Shown here: in pieces, positions 41,737 to 51,402 of the stretch
Layout: each line of letters begins with the position of its first letter
Position numbering within the stretch: position 1 is the stretch's first letter
Assembly (NCBI RefSeq): GCF_019930585.1
Contig: NZ_CP082839.1
Span: 186,001-250,000 of the forward strand
Origin: Sphingomonas nostoxanthinifaciens
GTDB lineage: Bacteria; Pseudomonadota; Alphaproteobacteria; Sphingomonadales; Sphingomonadaceae
Reading direction: 5' to 3'
DNA length: 64,000 nucleotides
Translations under genes and position numbers: made by a program
The notes under the pieces: generated by a model
What the model was told of the DNA's origin: nothing
The model's database searches: none
Seen by the model: the letters and a program-made list of their open reading frames with translations, nothing else

Positions 41737-42606
41737 TTAACCATCATTTTTGATGAGCTGATGGCGCAGCCACGTGCGCTGGCGCTTCGCATAGTTGCGG
41801 GTGGCCTGTTTAACCTCGTTAATCGCCGCGGATAGCGCCAGCGTGCCCGCGAGACTGGCGGCGAACGGCGCCACCCCGATCGCGCGCATCACCGGCAGCG
41901 CGGGATCGAGCCCGCGCGCGACCAGCGCCGCCACCTCGTCGAGGCCACCGGCCGCGATCATCCGGTCGACCCGCGTATCGCAGCGCGCATAGAGTTCGGC
42001 CACCGGCGGATCGATCACCTCGATCGTCAGCGCCACCGCGCCACGGATGCCGCCGACGCGCTCGGTGCGCCAATCCTCGATCGGGCGGCCGGTCGCGCGG
42101 ATCACCTCCAGCGCGCGCTGAATGCGGCTGGTGTCGTTGGGGTGGAGGCGCGCCGCCGCCGCCGGATCTTCGTTCGTCAGCGCGGCATGTGCCGTCGCGG
42201 TCGGCAGCGCGCGCACCTCGGCGCGCACCGCCGGATCGATCTCCGGCACCGGCGCGATCCCGTCGAGCAATGTCCGGATGTAGAGGCCGGTGCCGCCGAC
42301 GAGGATCGGCAGACGCCCCGCCGCATGCGCCTCGGCGATCGCCGCCTCCGCCTCCGCGGCCCAGTCCGCCGCCGAGCAGGCGTCGGCGCCGTCGCGATGG
42401 CCGAACAGGCGGTGCGGCGCGCGCGCCTCCTCGTTCGCGTCGGGACGCGCGGAGAGGATGCGCAGGTCGCGATAGACCTGGGTCGCATCGGCGTTGATGA
42501 TCGTGCCGCGCGCGTCTTCGGCCAGCGTCAGCGCGCGCGCCGACTTGCCGCTCGCGGTCGGGCCTGCGATGAGCGCCAGCCTCGGCAGGCTTTCCGGATC
42601 AGACAT
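41737..42606 (-). CDS. miaA: tRNA dimethylallyltransferase
   Basis: 289 residues. Transfers a dimethylallyl group to A37 of tRNAs reading UNN codons. Visible: P-loop [47 protein letters not shown], and the C-terminal [15 protein letters not shown]. Start is ATG 42606 ([10 protein letters not shown]) or ATG 42612. With 42606 the start codon overlaps that of serB on the opposite strand by two bases. With mtaB it is the second A37-modification gene in the window. Confidence 0.95.
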   Translation of the reverse strand: MSDPESLPRLALIAGPTASGKSARALTLAEDARGTIINADATQVYRDLRILSARPDANEEARAPHRLFGHRDGADACSAADWAAEAEAAIAEAHAAGRLPILVGGTGLYIRTLLDGIAPVPEIDPAVRAEVRALPTATAHAALTNEDPAAAARLHPNDTSRIQRALEVIRATGRPIEDWRTERVGGIRGAVALTIEVIDPPVAELYARCDTRVDRMIAAGGLDEVAALVARGLDPALPVMRAIGVAPFAASLAGTLALSAAINEVKQATRNYAKRQRTWLRHQLIKNDG

Positions 42607-43486
42607 GGACATCGCGACCCTGATAGCATCGAACCATCTGTCGCGCGCCGACGTGGACGGCGCGCGCGATGCGCTCGCCGGCGTGGGGGCGATGACGGCC
42701 GAACCGGCGTGGATCGACGACGGCATCGCCGTCGATCTGCCGTTCGGCCGGATCGACCGCGCCGCCGCGCGTGCTGCGCTGGAGGGGTTGCTGCCCGGCG
42801 TCGACGTGGTCGTCCAGCCGCGCGCGCATCGCGCCAAGAAGCTGCTCGTCGCCGACATGGATTCGACCATGATCACGATCGAGTGCATCGACGAGCTCGC
42901 CGATTATGCAGGCATCAAGGCCGAGATCGCCGCGGTTACCGAGCGTGCGATGCGCGGCGAGCTCGATTTCGAGGCCGCGCTCGACGCGCGCGTCGCGTTG
43001 CTCAAGGATCTGGACGAAAGCGCGATCGAGCGCTGCCACGCCGAGCGCGTCGTGCTGATGGGCGGCGCGCGCACCTTGATCCAGACGATGAAGGCCAATG
43101 GCGCGCGCACCGTGCTGGTCTCGGGCGGCTTCACCGTATTCGCCGATCGCGTGGCGGCTTCGATTGGTTTCGATCGGGCCTTGTCGAATCGGTTGGGGCT
43201 CGCCGACGGGCGGCTGACCGGCATCGTCGCGCGCCCGATCGTCGGCGCGGCGACCAAGCAGGCGGTGCTGGAAGAGGAGCGCGCCGCGCTCGGGCTCGAT
43301 CCGGCCGAGACGCTGGCGGTGGGCGACGGCGCCAACGACATCCCAATGATCCAGGCCGCCGGTCTCGGCGTCGCCTATCACGCCAAGCCCAGGACGGCCG
43401 CCGCCGCCGCCGCACGGATCGCGCACGGCGACCTGACGGCATTGCTCTACGCACAGGGCTATGCCCGCGCGGCATGGGTGGATTGA
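42605..43486 (+). CDS. serB: Phosphoserine phosphatase
   Basis: 293 residues. Last step of serine synthesis. HAD motifs: [13 protein letters not shown] (nucleophile Asp about residue 85), SGGFTVFAD and [10 protein letters not shown] (about 239), with the lysine region before it. The N-terminal ~75 residues form an ACT-like domain. ATG 42605 is chosen because similarity begins at [13 protein letters not shown]; upstream sequence in frame is antisense to miaA. Any serB promoter must lie within miaA. Confidence 0.95.
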   Translation: MDIATLIASNHLSRADVDGARDALAGVGAMTAEPAWIDDGIAVDLPFGRIDRAAARAALEGLLPGVDVVVQPRAHRAKKLLVADMDSTMITIECIDELADYAGIKAEIAAVTERAMRGELDFEAALDARVALLKDLDESAIERCHAERVVLMGGARTLIQTMKANGARTVLVSGGFTVFADRVAASIGFDRALSNRLGLADGRLTGIVARPIVGAATKQAVLEEERAALGLDPAETLAVGDGANDIPMIQAAGLGVAYHAKPRTAAAAAARIAHGDLTALLYAQGYARAAWVD

Positions 43487-43937
43487 GCGCTCCGCGGCGA
43501 GGGCGCCGGACACGCTTGCAACAATCCCGCCGTCGCCTTGGGCTTGAGCCGGGGCCTCGCTGCCTCGGGCTGGCGGTGTCGGGAAAGAGATCGCCGCGAT
43601 TCGTACTGCGTTACGCGACCCACGCCAATCCGACGATGCCGACGATCTCCATCGGTGATCCGGCGCGAATAGCGAACATGACAAAGAAAAGATGACCCCG
43701 AAAAACTCCACCTAATCAGCATCGATGACTAAACTTACGCGAAACTTACAGGTGGTCTGGATTTAATGATGAGACCGCATCTACTTTTAATGAAATTGCT
43801 TGACTCGTTATCACGCTACAATAGGCTTTGGACTTGGGTGATATTGATGGCGTGGCTGACATTCTGAAGGCATATTGTCTTCAGGAGGTCTTGTGTGTGC
43901 GTTGTCATAACTCTCGTTGCTACTGGGGGAGCTATAG
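43487..43937. other. Intergenic region with AT-rich half, no gene seen
   Basis: The first ~150 bases are high-GC and featureless. From about 43640 the composition becomes AT-rich. Within it: a possible -10 TACAAT at 43817 with TTGCTT 15 bases upstream (weak), a stem CTGAAG/CTTCAG at 43864-43884, and directly overlapping it an AGGAGG at 43883-43888, 49 bases before the next ATG. A few very short frames start at GTG/TTG codons after that AGGAGG, but none is convincing. Confidence 0.5.
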
Positions 43938-44759
43938 ATGGGCAAGGTCGTGAACAGATGCGTCCTGATCGCGTCGGGGATTACAGCTTGCCTGACGACG
44001 ACGTCGGCGATGGCGGCCGTCACTTATGATGATCTGGCGGTCCTCGTCGCGGCGAACGCGACCGCAACGGGGAAGACTGCGTCCGGTGATGCCGGCGGCA
44101 CGATCGTCGATCACCCCACTTATTCCAGTCAACCGGTCGACACCAAAGCCAGCGAAACGATCGCCTCAGCGCTCAACGCGCCTTTTTCGGGCTCGCAGTC
44201 CGAAGTGACCGGCACGCTTGGCAGTCCGTCTTCCGGCGAATTCGCGATCAATCTTTTTGGATATGAATACCCTTATTATCCCCAGCCCGCCGTCGCGAAC
44301 GCGACCGGGGCCGCGAATATCGGCTATTATTTCAGCTCGGATACCAAAATACAGATCGACTTCACGTCGACATATCTTTCGCAGTCGCTTGCCCCCAATA
44401 ATACAATCGGGCAGCTGGTCGTGTTTCAGATCGTCGACGGCACGAAGAAGATTCGCTATGACAGCACGACGCAACTTCCTTTTCAGTTCGGCGCTGCAAA
44501 CGCCACGTATCAAACGAGCATTCTCGATGCTGGCGAATATGAGATCTTCGCAGCGTTCAGCGGACTGACCAATAACGGAAACACATACACAACCGATCTG
44601 TTCGGGGTCGAATCGGACCTGAAGTTCGATGTCCAGTCGATCGGCGGCCCTGTGCCCTCCGCCGTGCCCGAGCCCGCGTCGTGGCTGATGGCGCTGTGCG
44701 GCTTCGCGATGTGCGGCGCGGGAACACGACGAACGCGGCTTGCGGCACGATCCGCCTGA
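43938..44759 (+). CDS. PEP-CTERM protein, low-GC
   Basis: 273 residues. Signal peptide (MGKVVNRCVLIASGITACLT with a TSAMA cleavage site) and a C-terminal PEP-CTERM signal (AVPEPASWLMALCGFAMCG, then arginines). The middle is rich in Thr, Ser, Asn and Tyr with many beta-prone segments (FGYEYPYYPQPAVANATG; GQLVVFQIVDGTKKIRYD). Its GC content is clearly below the neighbouring genes, as is its upstream region, suggesting separate ancestry. Likely a secreted surface or matrix protein; function unknown. Confidence 0.88.
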   Translation: MGKVVNRCVLIASGITACLTTTSAMAAVTYDDLAVLVAANATATGKTASGDAGGTIVDHPTYSSQPVDTKASETIASALNAPFSGSQSEVTGTLGSPSSGEFAINLFGYEYPYYPQPAVANATGAANIGYYFSSDTKIQIDFTSTYLSQSLAPNNTIGQLVVFQIVDGTKKIRYDSTTQLPFQFGAANATYQTSILDAGEYEIFAAFSGLTNNGNTYTTDLFGVESDLKFDVQSIGGPVPSAVPEPASWLMALCGFAMCGAGTRRTRLAARSA

Positions 44760-44784
44760 TCGGTTTCTTCGGAATGCCGATGGT

Positions 44785-45324
44785 TCAGTGGTCCAGCCAC
44801 GCATCGGCGTAGCGCACCGTCCCCGAGACGCCCGCGAGCGCGCCGGGGGTCAGCGGCATGATCATGCAGTTCGGCGCCGGCGCGTCGAACGGCAGGATGA
44901 TCGGATAGCGGGCGAGCGGCCGATAGCCGAACCTCGGATAATAATCGGCATTGCCGACCAGCACGATCGCGCCGAAGCCGCGTTCGGCGGCCTGGCGGTG
45001 CGCCGCATCGACGAGGCGCGTGCCGATGCCGCGCGATTGCCATTCGGGCACCACCGACAGCGGCGCCAGCGCCAGCACCGGCATGCTCGATCGCTCGCTC
45101 TGGATGTGCGCCCTGGTCAGCAGGACATGGCCGACGCCCGCGCCGTTCACCGCGGCCAGCAGGGATAGCGCGGGGATGAAAGCGTCGCTTTCGCGCAACC
45201 GCTCGATCATCAGATGCTCGCGCCGATCGCTGTGCGGAACCGCTGCATAGGCCCGACGCACGATGTCGCCGATCGTCGGGCCGTCCTCCGGTCGTTCAGC
45301 GCGGATCGCGATCGCGGGGTCCAT
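44785..45324 (-). CDS. GNAT family N-acetyltransferase
   Basis: 179 residues. GNAT fold with the acetyl-CoA loop in LSVVPEWQSRGIGTRLVDAA and VLVGNADYYPRFGYRPL, a pattern close to YhbS-type acetyltransferases. Start ATG 45324 (MDPAIAIRAERPEDG). Substrate unknown. The 3' end is convergent with the PEP-CTERM gene, 25 bases apart. Confidence 0.93.
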   Translation of the reverse strand: MDPAIAIRAERPEDGPTIGDIVRRAYAAVPHSDRREHLMIERLRESDAFIPALSLLAAVNGAGVGHVLLTRAHIQSERSSMPVLALAPLSVVPEWQSRGIGTRLVDAAHRQAAERGFGAIVLVGNADYYPRFGYRPLARYPIILPFDAPAPNCMIMPLTPGALAGVSGTVRYADAWLDH

Positions 45325-45432
45325 CGCGCCCCTGTACGTCCTCCGCGGCGTTGTGGCGATGTAGCGGCGCAGGCAGGCCCCGAAACCGCGCGCGGGCTCG
45401 TTCGTTACGGATGAAGAACATGGGAGATTGAT

Positions 45433-45588
45433 ATGCTGTTTCCGATCCTCGTCGTCCTCCTCATCATCCTGCTGATCGGCGGTCTGCCCGCATGGCCGTA
45501 CAGCACCGATTGGGGCTATTATCCGAGCGGTGGCATCGGCCTGCTGCTGGTGATCCTCGTCATCATCCTGCTGACCCGCCGGCGATAG
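45433..45588 (+). CDS. DUF3309 small membrane protein
   Basis: 51 residues: MLFPILVVLLIILLIGGLPA, a WPYSTDWGYYPSGGIG loop and LLLVILVIILLTRRR. Two hydrophobic helices around a Tyr/Gly loop ending in three arginines is the DUF3309 pattern, found widely in proteobacteria and of unknown function. GGGAG lies about 8 bases before the ATG. Confidence 0.92.
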   Translation: MLFPILVVLLIILLIGGLPAWPYSTDWGYYPSGGIGLLLVILVIILLTRRR

Positions 45589-45894
45589 ATGGGGTCGGGG
45601 CCGTCGGCCCGGGCGCGAACGAAAAGCGAACATATCGCTTGCAAAGTAGGATTTGGCGGGTCAGATGGTCAGGCTCCCGACCATATAGGAGCCATCGCCA
45701 TGATCCGTTCGCATCATCCGTTCGCGATATTCGGCCGGACCTGTAGTGCCGATGATGACCGTCCCGCCCGATCGGCGTGCAGCCGCTGCGGCGTGGTGAG
45801 AAGGGGTGCCCACCCCTGACGTAGCGTCACCTTCGTCACCTTCCGCACCGCGCGGCAGTGCTCCGGCGCGGCGTCGGTCAGGTCGGTCGCGCGG
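45589..45894. other. Intergenic region downstream of DUF3309 and the Sel1/SPOR gene
   Basis: 306 bases between two convergent genes. It contains a small inverted repeat AAGCG...CGCTT near 45620, a hairpin AGGGGTG/CACCCCT near 45804-45820 that may terminate the leftward Sel1/SPOR transcript, and one short frame with a good ribosome binding site (45700-45819, listed separately). Nothing else recognised. Confidence 0.5.
45700..45819 (+). CDS. Possible 39-aa small protein
   Basis: Short frame from ATG 45700 with AGGAG 8 bases upstream. The product is basic and Cys-containing (ACSRCGVVRRGAHP at the end). The ribosome binding site is the only positive evidence; length, composition and lack of a recognisable family leave it doubtful. 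Confidence 0.25.
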   Translation: MIRSHHPFAIFGRTCSADDDRPARSACSRCGVVRRGAHP

Positions 45895-46839
45895 CTAGGG
45901 CGCCAGTGCGAAGCAGGCGCCGCCGGCGGCGTGGATCTGGCGGCAGAGCGACTCGGCCGCACGGCGATCGGCGAGGCCGCCCGCCTGCAGTCGCTGAACG
46001 CCGGGGCTCGCCTGCACGACGCGCTGGTCGAACTGGCGGAGCGCCGGCACCTTGCGCACCAGCCGATCCCAGTCGCCGCGCGCGCGATCGGCCGAGGCAT
46101 AGGCGCCGAGCTGGACGCGCCACGCCCCGCCCGCAGCCGGCTGGGGCGATGCAGCAGGCGGCGGCGCGGCGCGTGGCGCGCTTGGTTCGGTGCTGGCCCC
46201 GGAAGTCACGGGTGCAATCGTGCGCGCCGTTGGCGATGATGCCACGGGCGTCGCGGTGTGGCTGGATGGCGGCGGTTCGTTCGCCAGCGCGGTGGACAGG
46301 CGCGTCGCGGCCGGGCTCAGCCGGCGGATCGGAGGCAGCGTCGTCAGGATCGTCTCGGCCTTGGCCTTGTCGCCGGGCAGCAGATATTTATCCATGACGA
46401 TCAGGCTCTTGCGCGCCGGCATCACCCCCGCTTCGGCCGCCCGCATCATCTGGGCGTAAGCGAGCGGCCAGTCGCGCGCGACATAGTCGCCGTTGAAGTG
46501 CGCGGTGCCGAGCAGGTAGAAGGCGCGCGGATCGCCGCGTGCTGCCGCCTTCTCGATATAGGGCATCGCCTCCGATCGCTGGCCGGCGGCGAACAGCAGG
46601 AAGCCGACCGTGTCCGATGCGTCGGCATGGCCGAGCGCGGCGGCGCGCTTGTACCACATGATCGCCGCCTCGCGGTCGGCCGGGGCGCCCTTGCCGGTGC
46701 GCAGCGCTTCGGCCAGCGCGAACTGCGCGTTGGCATCGCCGCTCCCCGCCGCGATCCGGGTTTCCGCCAGCGGATCGACCGCCGCCACCACCGGCGCGGC
46801 GGCGACCAGCAGCGCGGCGAGGGCGAGCAGCAGCCTCAC
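45895..46839 (-). CDS. Sel1-repeat and SPOR-domain exported protein
   Basis: 314 residues. Signal peptide ([19 protein letters not shown]) from GTG 46839, then three or so Sel1/TPR-like helical repeats (AQFALAEALRTGKGAPADREAA; AIMWYKRAAALGHADASD; IEKAAARGDPRAFYLLG). A Pro/Ser/Ala linker leads to a C-terminal SPOR domain (WRVQLGAYASADRARGDWDRL...LCRQIHAAGGACFALAP) with two Cys. SPOR proteins localise to septal peptidoglycan. Its GTGA overlaps the pyrC' stop. Confidence 0.9.
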   Translation of the reverse strand: MRLLLALAALLVAAAPVVAAVDPLAETRIAAGSGDANAQFALAEALRTGKGAPADREAAIMWYKRAAALGHADASDTVGFLLFAAGQRSEAMPYIEKAAARGDPRAFYLLGTAHFNGDYVARDWPLAYAQMMRAAEAGVMPARKSLIVMDKYLLPGDKAKAETILTTLPPIRRLSPAATRLSTALANEPPPSSHTATPVASSPTARTIAPVTSGASTEPSAPRAAPPPAASPQPAAGGAWRVQLGAYASADRARGDWDRLVRKVPALRQFDQRVVQASPGVQRLQAGGLADRRAAESLCRQIHAAGGACFALAP

Positions 46840-48050
46840 GCCAGCGTCACTCCGCCCTTGATCGTGCGCAGCACGCGGCCCTGCACCGGCAGCCCGTCGA
46901 ACGGCGTGTTGCCGGCGGCGGCGACCATCGCGTCCGAGGTGATCCGCCACGGCGCATCCGGGTCGACCAGCAGGATGTCGGCTTCCGCGCCCACGTCGAG
47001 CCGGCCGCCGGGCAGGCCGAACAGCCGCGCGGGGGCGCCGGCGAGCAGGTCGAACAGGCGCACCAGATCGATCAGCCCGTCGCGCACCAGCACGAGCGCG
47101 AGCGCGAGCAATGTCTCCGCGCCGGCCATGCCCGGTTCGGCATCGGCGAAGGGCAGGCGCTTGGCTTCCGGCCCCTGCGGATCGTGCCCCGAGCAGATCA
47201 GGTCGATCGTGCCGTCGGCGACCGCATCGAGGCAGGCACGCCGGTCGGCCTCGTCGCGCAGCGGCGGCGACAGCCGGCCGAAGGTGCGGAAGCCGGTGAC
47301 CGCGCTGTCGGCGAGCAGCAGATGCGCCGGGCTGATGCCGCAGCTCACCGGCAGCCCGCGCTTCTTGGCGTCGCGCACCAGCGCGAGCCCGCGCGCGGTC
47401 GTCACCTGGCGGAAATGGAGCGGCGCGCCGGTCGCCTCGACCAGTAGCAGGTCGCGCGCGATCGCCAGCGCCTCGGCCTGCGGCGGTGCGGCGGCGAGGC
47501 CGAGCCGCGTCGCGGTCTCGCCCTCGGTCATCACTGCGTCGGCGGCGAGCCCGCCATCCTCGGCATGCGCGACGAGGCGCAGCCCCTGCGCGCCGGCATA
47601 AGCGAGCAGGCGGTACATCACGCCCGAATCGGCGATCCAGCCGCGCCCGGTCGCCGCCCCGCACGCACCGGCGGCGCGCATCAATCCGATCTCGGCGAGT
47701 TCCTGCCCCTCCAGCGCGCGCGTCGCGGCGGCGAGCGGGTGGACCCACACGCCCGGCTTGCCCGATGCGGCGGCGCGCAGGATCAGCGCCGTATTGTCGA
47801 GCGGCTGCGCCTGATCGGGCATCAGCAGGATGCGGGTGATGCCGCCCGCGGCGAAAGCCGGGCCGTCGACCGCGAACACGCCGACGTCGATCAGGCCGGG
47901 GCCGATCAGCGCGCCGCGCGCGTCGATGCGGCTGACGCTTTCGGGCACGTCGAAGCCGCCTATCGCGGCGATATGCCCGTCCCGGACGAGCACGCCGCCG
48001 CTGCCGCCATCGGCGAAGCGGCCGTTGAGGATCGCAAGATCGCTCACCAT
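46836..48050 (-). CDS. Dihydroorotase-like PyrC', probably non-catalytic
   Basis: 404 residues with the amidohydrolase fold and the order of dihydroorotase ([53 protein letters not shown]). The metal-binding His-x-His of active enzymes (PGLVDMHVHLR) is replaced by [13 protein letters not shown], and the PNT substrate motif is degenerate. Together with pyrB directly upstream (7-base overlap) this matches the PyrC' proteins that pair with ATCase without catalysing a reaction; a real pyrC should exist elsewhere. Start ATG 48050. Confidence 0.88.
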   Translation of the reverse strand: MVSDLAILNGRFADGGSGGVLVRDGHIAAIGGFDVPESVSRIDARGALIGPGLIDVGVFAVDGPAFAAGGITRILLMPDQAQPLDNTALILRAAASGKPGVWVHPLAAATRALEGQELAEIGLMRAAGACGAATGRGWIADSGVMYRLLAYAGAQGLRLVAHAEDGGLAADAVMTEGETATRLGLAAAPPQAEALAIARDLLLVEATGAPLHFRQVTTARGLALVRDAKKRGLPVSCGISPAHLLLADSAVTGFRTFGRLSPPLRDEADRRACLDAVADGTIDLICSGHDPQGPEAKRLPFADAEPGMAGAETLLALALVLVRDGLIDLVRLFDLLAGAPARLFGLPGGRLDVGAEADILLVDPDAPWRITSDAMVAAAGNTPFDGLPVQGRVLRTIKGGVTLA

Positions 48051-49021
48051 GCACCCCGCCGCGTGCGCGTCAGCACGTCGAGGCACGCCATGCGCACGGC
48101 GACGCCCATCTCGACCTGTTCGGGAATGGCGGAGCGATCGATATCGTCGGCGACGCTGCTGGCGATCTCGACCCCGCGGTTCATCGGGCCGGGATGCATC
48201 ACCAGCGCGTCGGGCGCGGCCTTCGCCAGCCGCTCGGGCGTGAGGCCGTAGAGCGCATGATATTCGCGCAGCGACGGCACGAACCCGCCCGACATGCGCT
48301 CGCGCTGCAGCCGCAGCATCATCACCACGTCGGCGCCGTCGAGGCCGGCGTCGAAATCGGTGAACGGCGTTACCCCCATCCGCTCGATCGCGGCGGGCAA
48401 CAAGGTGGGCGGCCCGACGACGCGGACGTCGGCGCCCAAGGCGGTCAGCGTCAGGATGTTCGACCGAGCGACGCGGCTGTGCAGCACGTCGCCGCAGATC
48501 GCGACCGTCAGCCCCTCGACCCGCCCCTTGCGGCGGCGGATGGTGAGCGCGTCGAGCAACGCCTGCGTCGGATGCTCGTGTCGCCCGTCGCCGGCATTGA
48601 GCACCGGGCAGTCGACCTTGTCGGCGATCAGTTGCACCGCGCCCGACGCATCGTGGCGGATCACGATCAGATCGGGCCGCATCGCGTTGAGCGTGATCGC
48701 GGTGTCGATCAGCGTCTCGCCCTTCTTCACGCTCGATTGTGCCACCGCCATGTTGACCACGTCGGCACCGAGCCGCTTGCCCGCGATCTCGAAGCTCAGC
48801 AGCGTCCGGGTGCTGTTCTCGAAGAAGGCGTTGATCTGCGTCAGCCCGCGCAGCCGGTCGTCATGCTTGCTCGCCTGGCGGTTAAGCGTCACCCACTGCT
48901 CCGCCTCGTCGAGCAGGAACAGGATCTCGTGCGGCTGCAGGCCGTAAATGCCGAGCAGATGGCGGTGCGGGAATGGCAGCCCCGCGCGGTCGTCAGGGAT
49001 ACGATGGCTCGGGGCAGGCAT
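48044..49021 (-). CDS. pyrB: Aspartate carbamoyltransferase catalytic subunit
   Basis: 325 residues. Carbamoyl phosphate plus aspartate to carbamoyl-aspartate, second step of pyrimidine synthesis. Carbamoyl-phosphate loop FFENSTRT at residues 66-73, the 80s loop [22 protein letters not shown] and the aspartate-binding region [12 protein letters not shown]. Forms a unit with pyrC', which may be needed for assembly as in Pseudomonas-type ATCase. No pyrI is present nearby. Confidence 0.97.
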   Translation of the reverse strand: MPAPSHRIPDDRAGLPFPHRHLLGIYGLQPHEILFLLDEAEQWVTLNRQASKHDDRLRGLTQINAFFENSTRTLLSFEIAGKRLGADVVNMAVAQSSVKKGETLIDTAITLNAMRPDLIVIRHDASGAVQLIADKVDCPVLNAGDGRHEHPTQALLDALTIRRRKGRVEGLTVAICGDVLHSRVARSNILTLTALGADVRVVGPPTLLPAAIERMGVTPFTDFDAGLDGADVVMMLRLQRERMSGGFVPSLREYHALYGLTPERLAKAAPDALVMHPGPMNRGVEIASSVADDIDRSAIPEQVEMGVAVRMACLDVLTRTRRGAW

Positions 49022-49054
49022 GAGGCCGTTTCCTAGCCGTGACGACCGCCAAGC

Positions 49055-49516
49055 TCAAGCCGAGGCCAGACCATCGATCGCACCCTGCAAGATGTAGGCC
49101 GCCGCCAGCTTGTCGACCAGCTCGGCGCGGCGGGCGCGGCTGGCGTCGGCGGCGATCAATGTGCGGGTGACGGCGGCGGTCGACCAGCGCTCGTCCCACA
49201 GTAGGATCGGCAGGCCGAGATCGGCGACGTTGCGGGCGAAGGCGCGCACCGATTGGGTGCGCGGGCTGTCGCTGCCGTCGAGGCTGAGCGGCAGCCCGAT
49301 CACCATGCCGCGCACCGATTGGCGCGCGAGCAGGTCGCGCAGGATCGCGCGATCGACGCTGAACTTGGCGCGGCGGATCGTCTCGGCCGGGCTCGCGATC
49401 GTCCAGCCGGCGTCGCAGAAGGCGATCCCGATCGTCTTGGTGCCGACGTCGAGCCCCGCCAGCCGCCCGCGTTCGGGCAGTGCCATGGCAAAGGCGGCGG
49501 CATCGGCGCCGATCAT
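49055..49516 (-). CDS. ruvX: Putative pre-16S rRNA nuclease RuvX/YqgF
   Basis: 153 residues, RNase H-like fold: [15 protein letters not shown] (first acidic residue), [23 protein letters not shown] and [17 protein letters not shown], then the closing [15 protein letters not shown]. Acts in maturation of the 16S rRNA 5' end in related bacteria. ATG 49516 overlaps the stop of the DUF3089 gene (ATGA); a second in-frame ATG at 49486 is possible. Confidence 0.94.
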   Translation of the reverse strand: MIGADAAAFAMALPERGRLAGLDVGTKTIGIAFCDAGWTIASPAETIRRAKFSVDRAILRDLLARQSVRGMVIGLPLSLDGSDSPRTQSVRAFARNVADLGLPILLWDERWSTAAVTRTLIAADASRARRAELVDKLAAAYILQGAIDGLASA

Positions 49517-50637
49517 CGCGCCGCGCCCAGCCGCGTCGCCACGTCGGCGCGCAGGTTCGCCCAGAACAAGGCGTAATCGAACACGTGGTAATTGTTGCCG
49601 GGCAGGACGTAGGCGCCATAGCCATCCGGCGGCGGCCCGATCAGCAGCAGCCCCTGCGGCGAGCAGCGCGCGGGGACGAGGCCGGGCTTGAGCGTCGCGG
49701 CGCGATAATCGGCATCGGGCACCAATGCGCCGCGATTGGCCGATGCGGGTGCGGCGCCGCCGGCCGCGCCGGTCAGCGGGTTGACGCACAGCATCGCGGT
49801 GCCCGCGCGCGGCCGGCCGGTGAAGCCGGTGCCGTGCAGGAAGTAAGGCGCGATCAGGCGCGGATCGGCCGGCTCGGCGAAGCTCTGATAGGCGACGATG
49901 CAGCCGCGCTGGTCGGGACGGTCGCATGCGGGAAAGCCGAGCGCGGGCAGATCGGCAGCGGTCGAGATCGGCCAGCCGATCGCATAGATGGCGGCGATGC
50001 GCGCCGCGATCGGCCGGCCCGCCACCTTTTCGCGCAACAGCCGCAGCAGGTGAAGCGCACCTTGGCTGTGCCCCGCCAGCACGATCGGCGCATCCGTCGG
50101 CGCGGCGGCGAGGAACGCATCGAAGGCGCGCGCCACGTCGGCATAAGCGAAGTCGAGCGCCTGGTTCGCGCGCGGATCGCCCGGCACGAGGAAGGCGCCG
50201 AGCGTCGCCTGGCGATAGCGCGGCGCCCAGATCGCGCCGGCACCGTTGAAGACGCTCGCCTGGCTGCGCGCGAACAGGACGAGGCGGGCGTTCGCCGACG
50301 CATCGTCGATCGGGGCGTTCCAGCGGTCGCGACCGAGATAGGTGGTGGGCGGCAGATAGAAGATCGCGGCACGTCGGCTCGGTGCCGCCGCCGTGCCGGG
50401 GGGTGTCCAGCGGCTGGGATCGTCGGGCAGATCGGGACGCGACAGCCATGCGGCGGACCGCGCATAATCGGGCGAGGTCGTGGCGGGCAGCGGCGCGAAC
50501 GGGGCGGACGGTACGAACGCCAGCCGCATCAACCGATCCTGGAACAGCGCCCAGCCGAGCCCGACCGCCAGCAGCAGGCCGATGACGATCGCGATCAGGT
50601 AGAGGAAGCGGCGGGCGGGCATGATAGGCGATGGCAT
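49513..50637 (-). CDS. DUF3089 alpha/beta-hydrolase-like membrane-anchored protein
   Basis: 374 residues from ATG 50637 (ATG 50622 is five codons later). A membrane anchor ([23 protein letters not shown]) precedes an exported domain with [10 protein letters not shown], the nucleophile elbow [12 protein letters not shown] and the C-terminal [17 protein letters not shown], the DUF3089 pattern. Lipase- or esterase-like activity is likely but the substrate is not known. First gene of the DUF3089-ruvX-pyrB-pyrC'-Sel1/SPOR unit. Confidence 0.9.
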   Translation of the reverse strand: MPSPIMPARRFLYLIAIVIGLLLAVGLGWALFQDRLMRLAFVPSAPFAPLPATTSPDYARSAAWLSRPDLPDDPSRWTPPGTAAAPSRRAAIFYLPPTTYLGRDRWNAPIDDASANARLVLFARSQASVFNGAGAIWAPRYRQATLGAFLVPGDPRANQALDFAYADVARAFDAFLAAAPTDAPIVLAGHSQGALHLLRLLREKVAGRPIAARIAAIYAIGWPISTAADLPALGFPACDRPDQRGCIVAYQSFAEPADPRLIAPYFLHGTGFTGRPRAGTAMLCVNPLTGAAGGAAPASANRGALVPDADYRAATLKPGLVPARCSPQGLLLIGPPPDGYGAYVLPGNNYHVFDYALFWANLRADVATRLGAAR

Positions 50638-50712
50638 CCGGACAGGGACGCCCGCCATAAGCCGCCACGTCCGCCCCCGCCATGCCTCGTGATGATGCCC
50701 GCGTTCGATGCG

Positions 50713-50934
50713 TCAGGGCGCGCCCATCATGCCGAGCCGGCATTCGTCGCAGATCGTCGCTGCTTCGGGCAGTGCGGTCGTGCACAGATGGCACGCGCCC
50801 GGCGTTCCGGCCCAGAGCCCCCTGAGCCGCCGCCAGCATCGCGACAGAATGCGCATTCCGCGATCGAAACGCCGATCGAGGGCGCTGCGTCGCGGCGCTG
50901 CAGGCCAGCATAGCCCGCGAGCTGCAGGATTCAT
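50713..50934 (-). CDS. Small zinc-ribbon-like protein
   Basis: 73 residues. The C-terminal half carries [18 protein letters not shown], a CxxC-x11-CxxC arrangement expected to bind zinc. The N-terminal half is strongly basic. A very strong ribosome binding site (AAGGGGGGA) sits 5 bases before ATG 50934, which supports expression. No family recognised. It lies alone between the DUF3089 gene and divergent gatC. Confidence 0.6.
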   Translation of the reverse strand: MNPAARGLCWPAAPRRSALDRRFDRGMRILSRCWRRLRGLWAGTPGACHLCTTALPEAATICDECRLGMMGAP

Positions 50935-51090
50935 CGAAGTCCCCCCTTACGTCCACCGAACGTAGCGCGCTGTCGGCCGCCCGCACGGGGCGATCGTATC
51001 CGTTTCGGAGGCGAGCGGGCCGCAGTCGCGACCGATGCGGCACGAACCGCCATGCTTGATGCGGCACGGGCACGATGCTAGCCGCGCTTC

Positions 51091-51378
51091 ATGTCCGTAG
51101 ACGCCGCCGCCGTGCGCAAGATCGCCAGCCTGGCCCGTATCGCCGTCACCGAAGCCGAGGTCGACGCGATGACGGGGGAGCTCAACAACATCCTCGGCTG
51201 GGTCGAGCAATTGGGGGAGGTCGATACCGACGGCATCGAACCGCTCGCCGCCGTCATCCCGAACCAGCTGCGCCTGCGCGACGACGTCGTGACCGATGGC
51301 GGCATCCGCGACGACGTGTTGGCGAACGCCCCGCAGGCGGAACATGGCTTCTACGCCGTGCCGAAGGTGATCGAATGA
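51091..51378 (+). CDS. gatC: Asp/Glu-tRNA amidotransferase subunit C
   Basis: 95 residues. Small stabilising subunit of GatCAB, which converts Glu-tRNA-Gln (or Asp-tRNA-Asn) to the amide form. Typical [23 protein letters not shown] start, [11 protein letters not shown] and [26 protein letters not shown] end. No Shine-Dalgarno is visible before ATG 51091, so the message may be leaderless. gatA follows 67 bases later. Confidence 0.96.
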   Translation: MSVDAAAVRKIASLARIAVTEAEVDAMTGELNNILGWVEQLGEVDTDGIEPLAAVIPNQLRLRDDVVTDGGIRDDVLANAPQAEHGFYAVPKVIE

Positions 51379-51402
51379 TGGCGGATCGGCATCATTCGAT
51401 CA

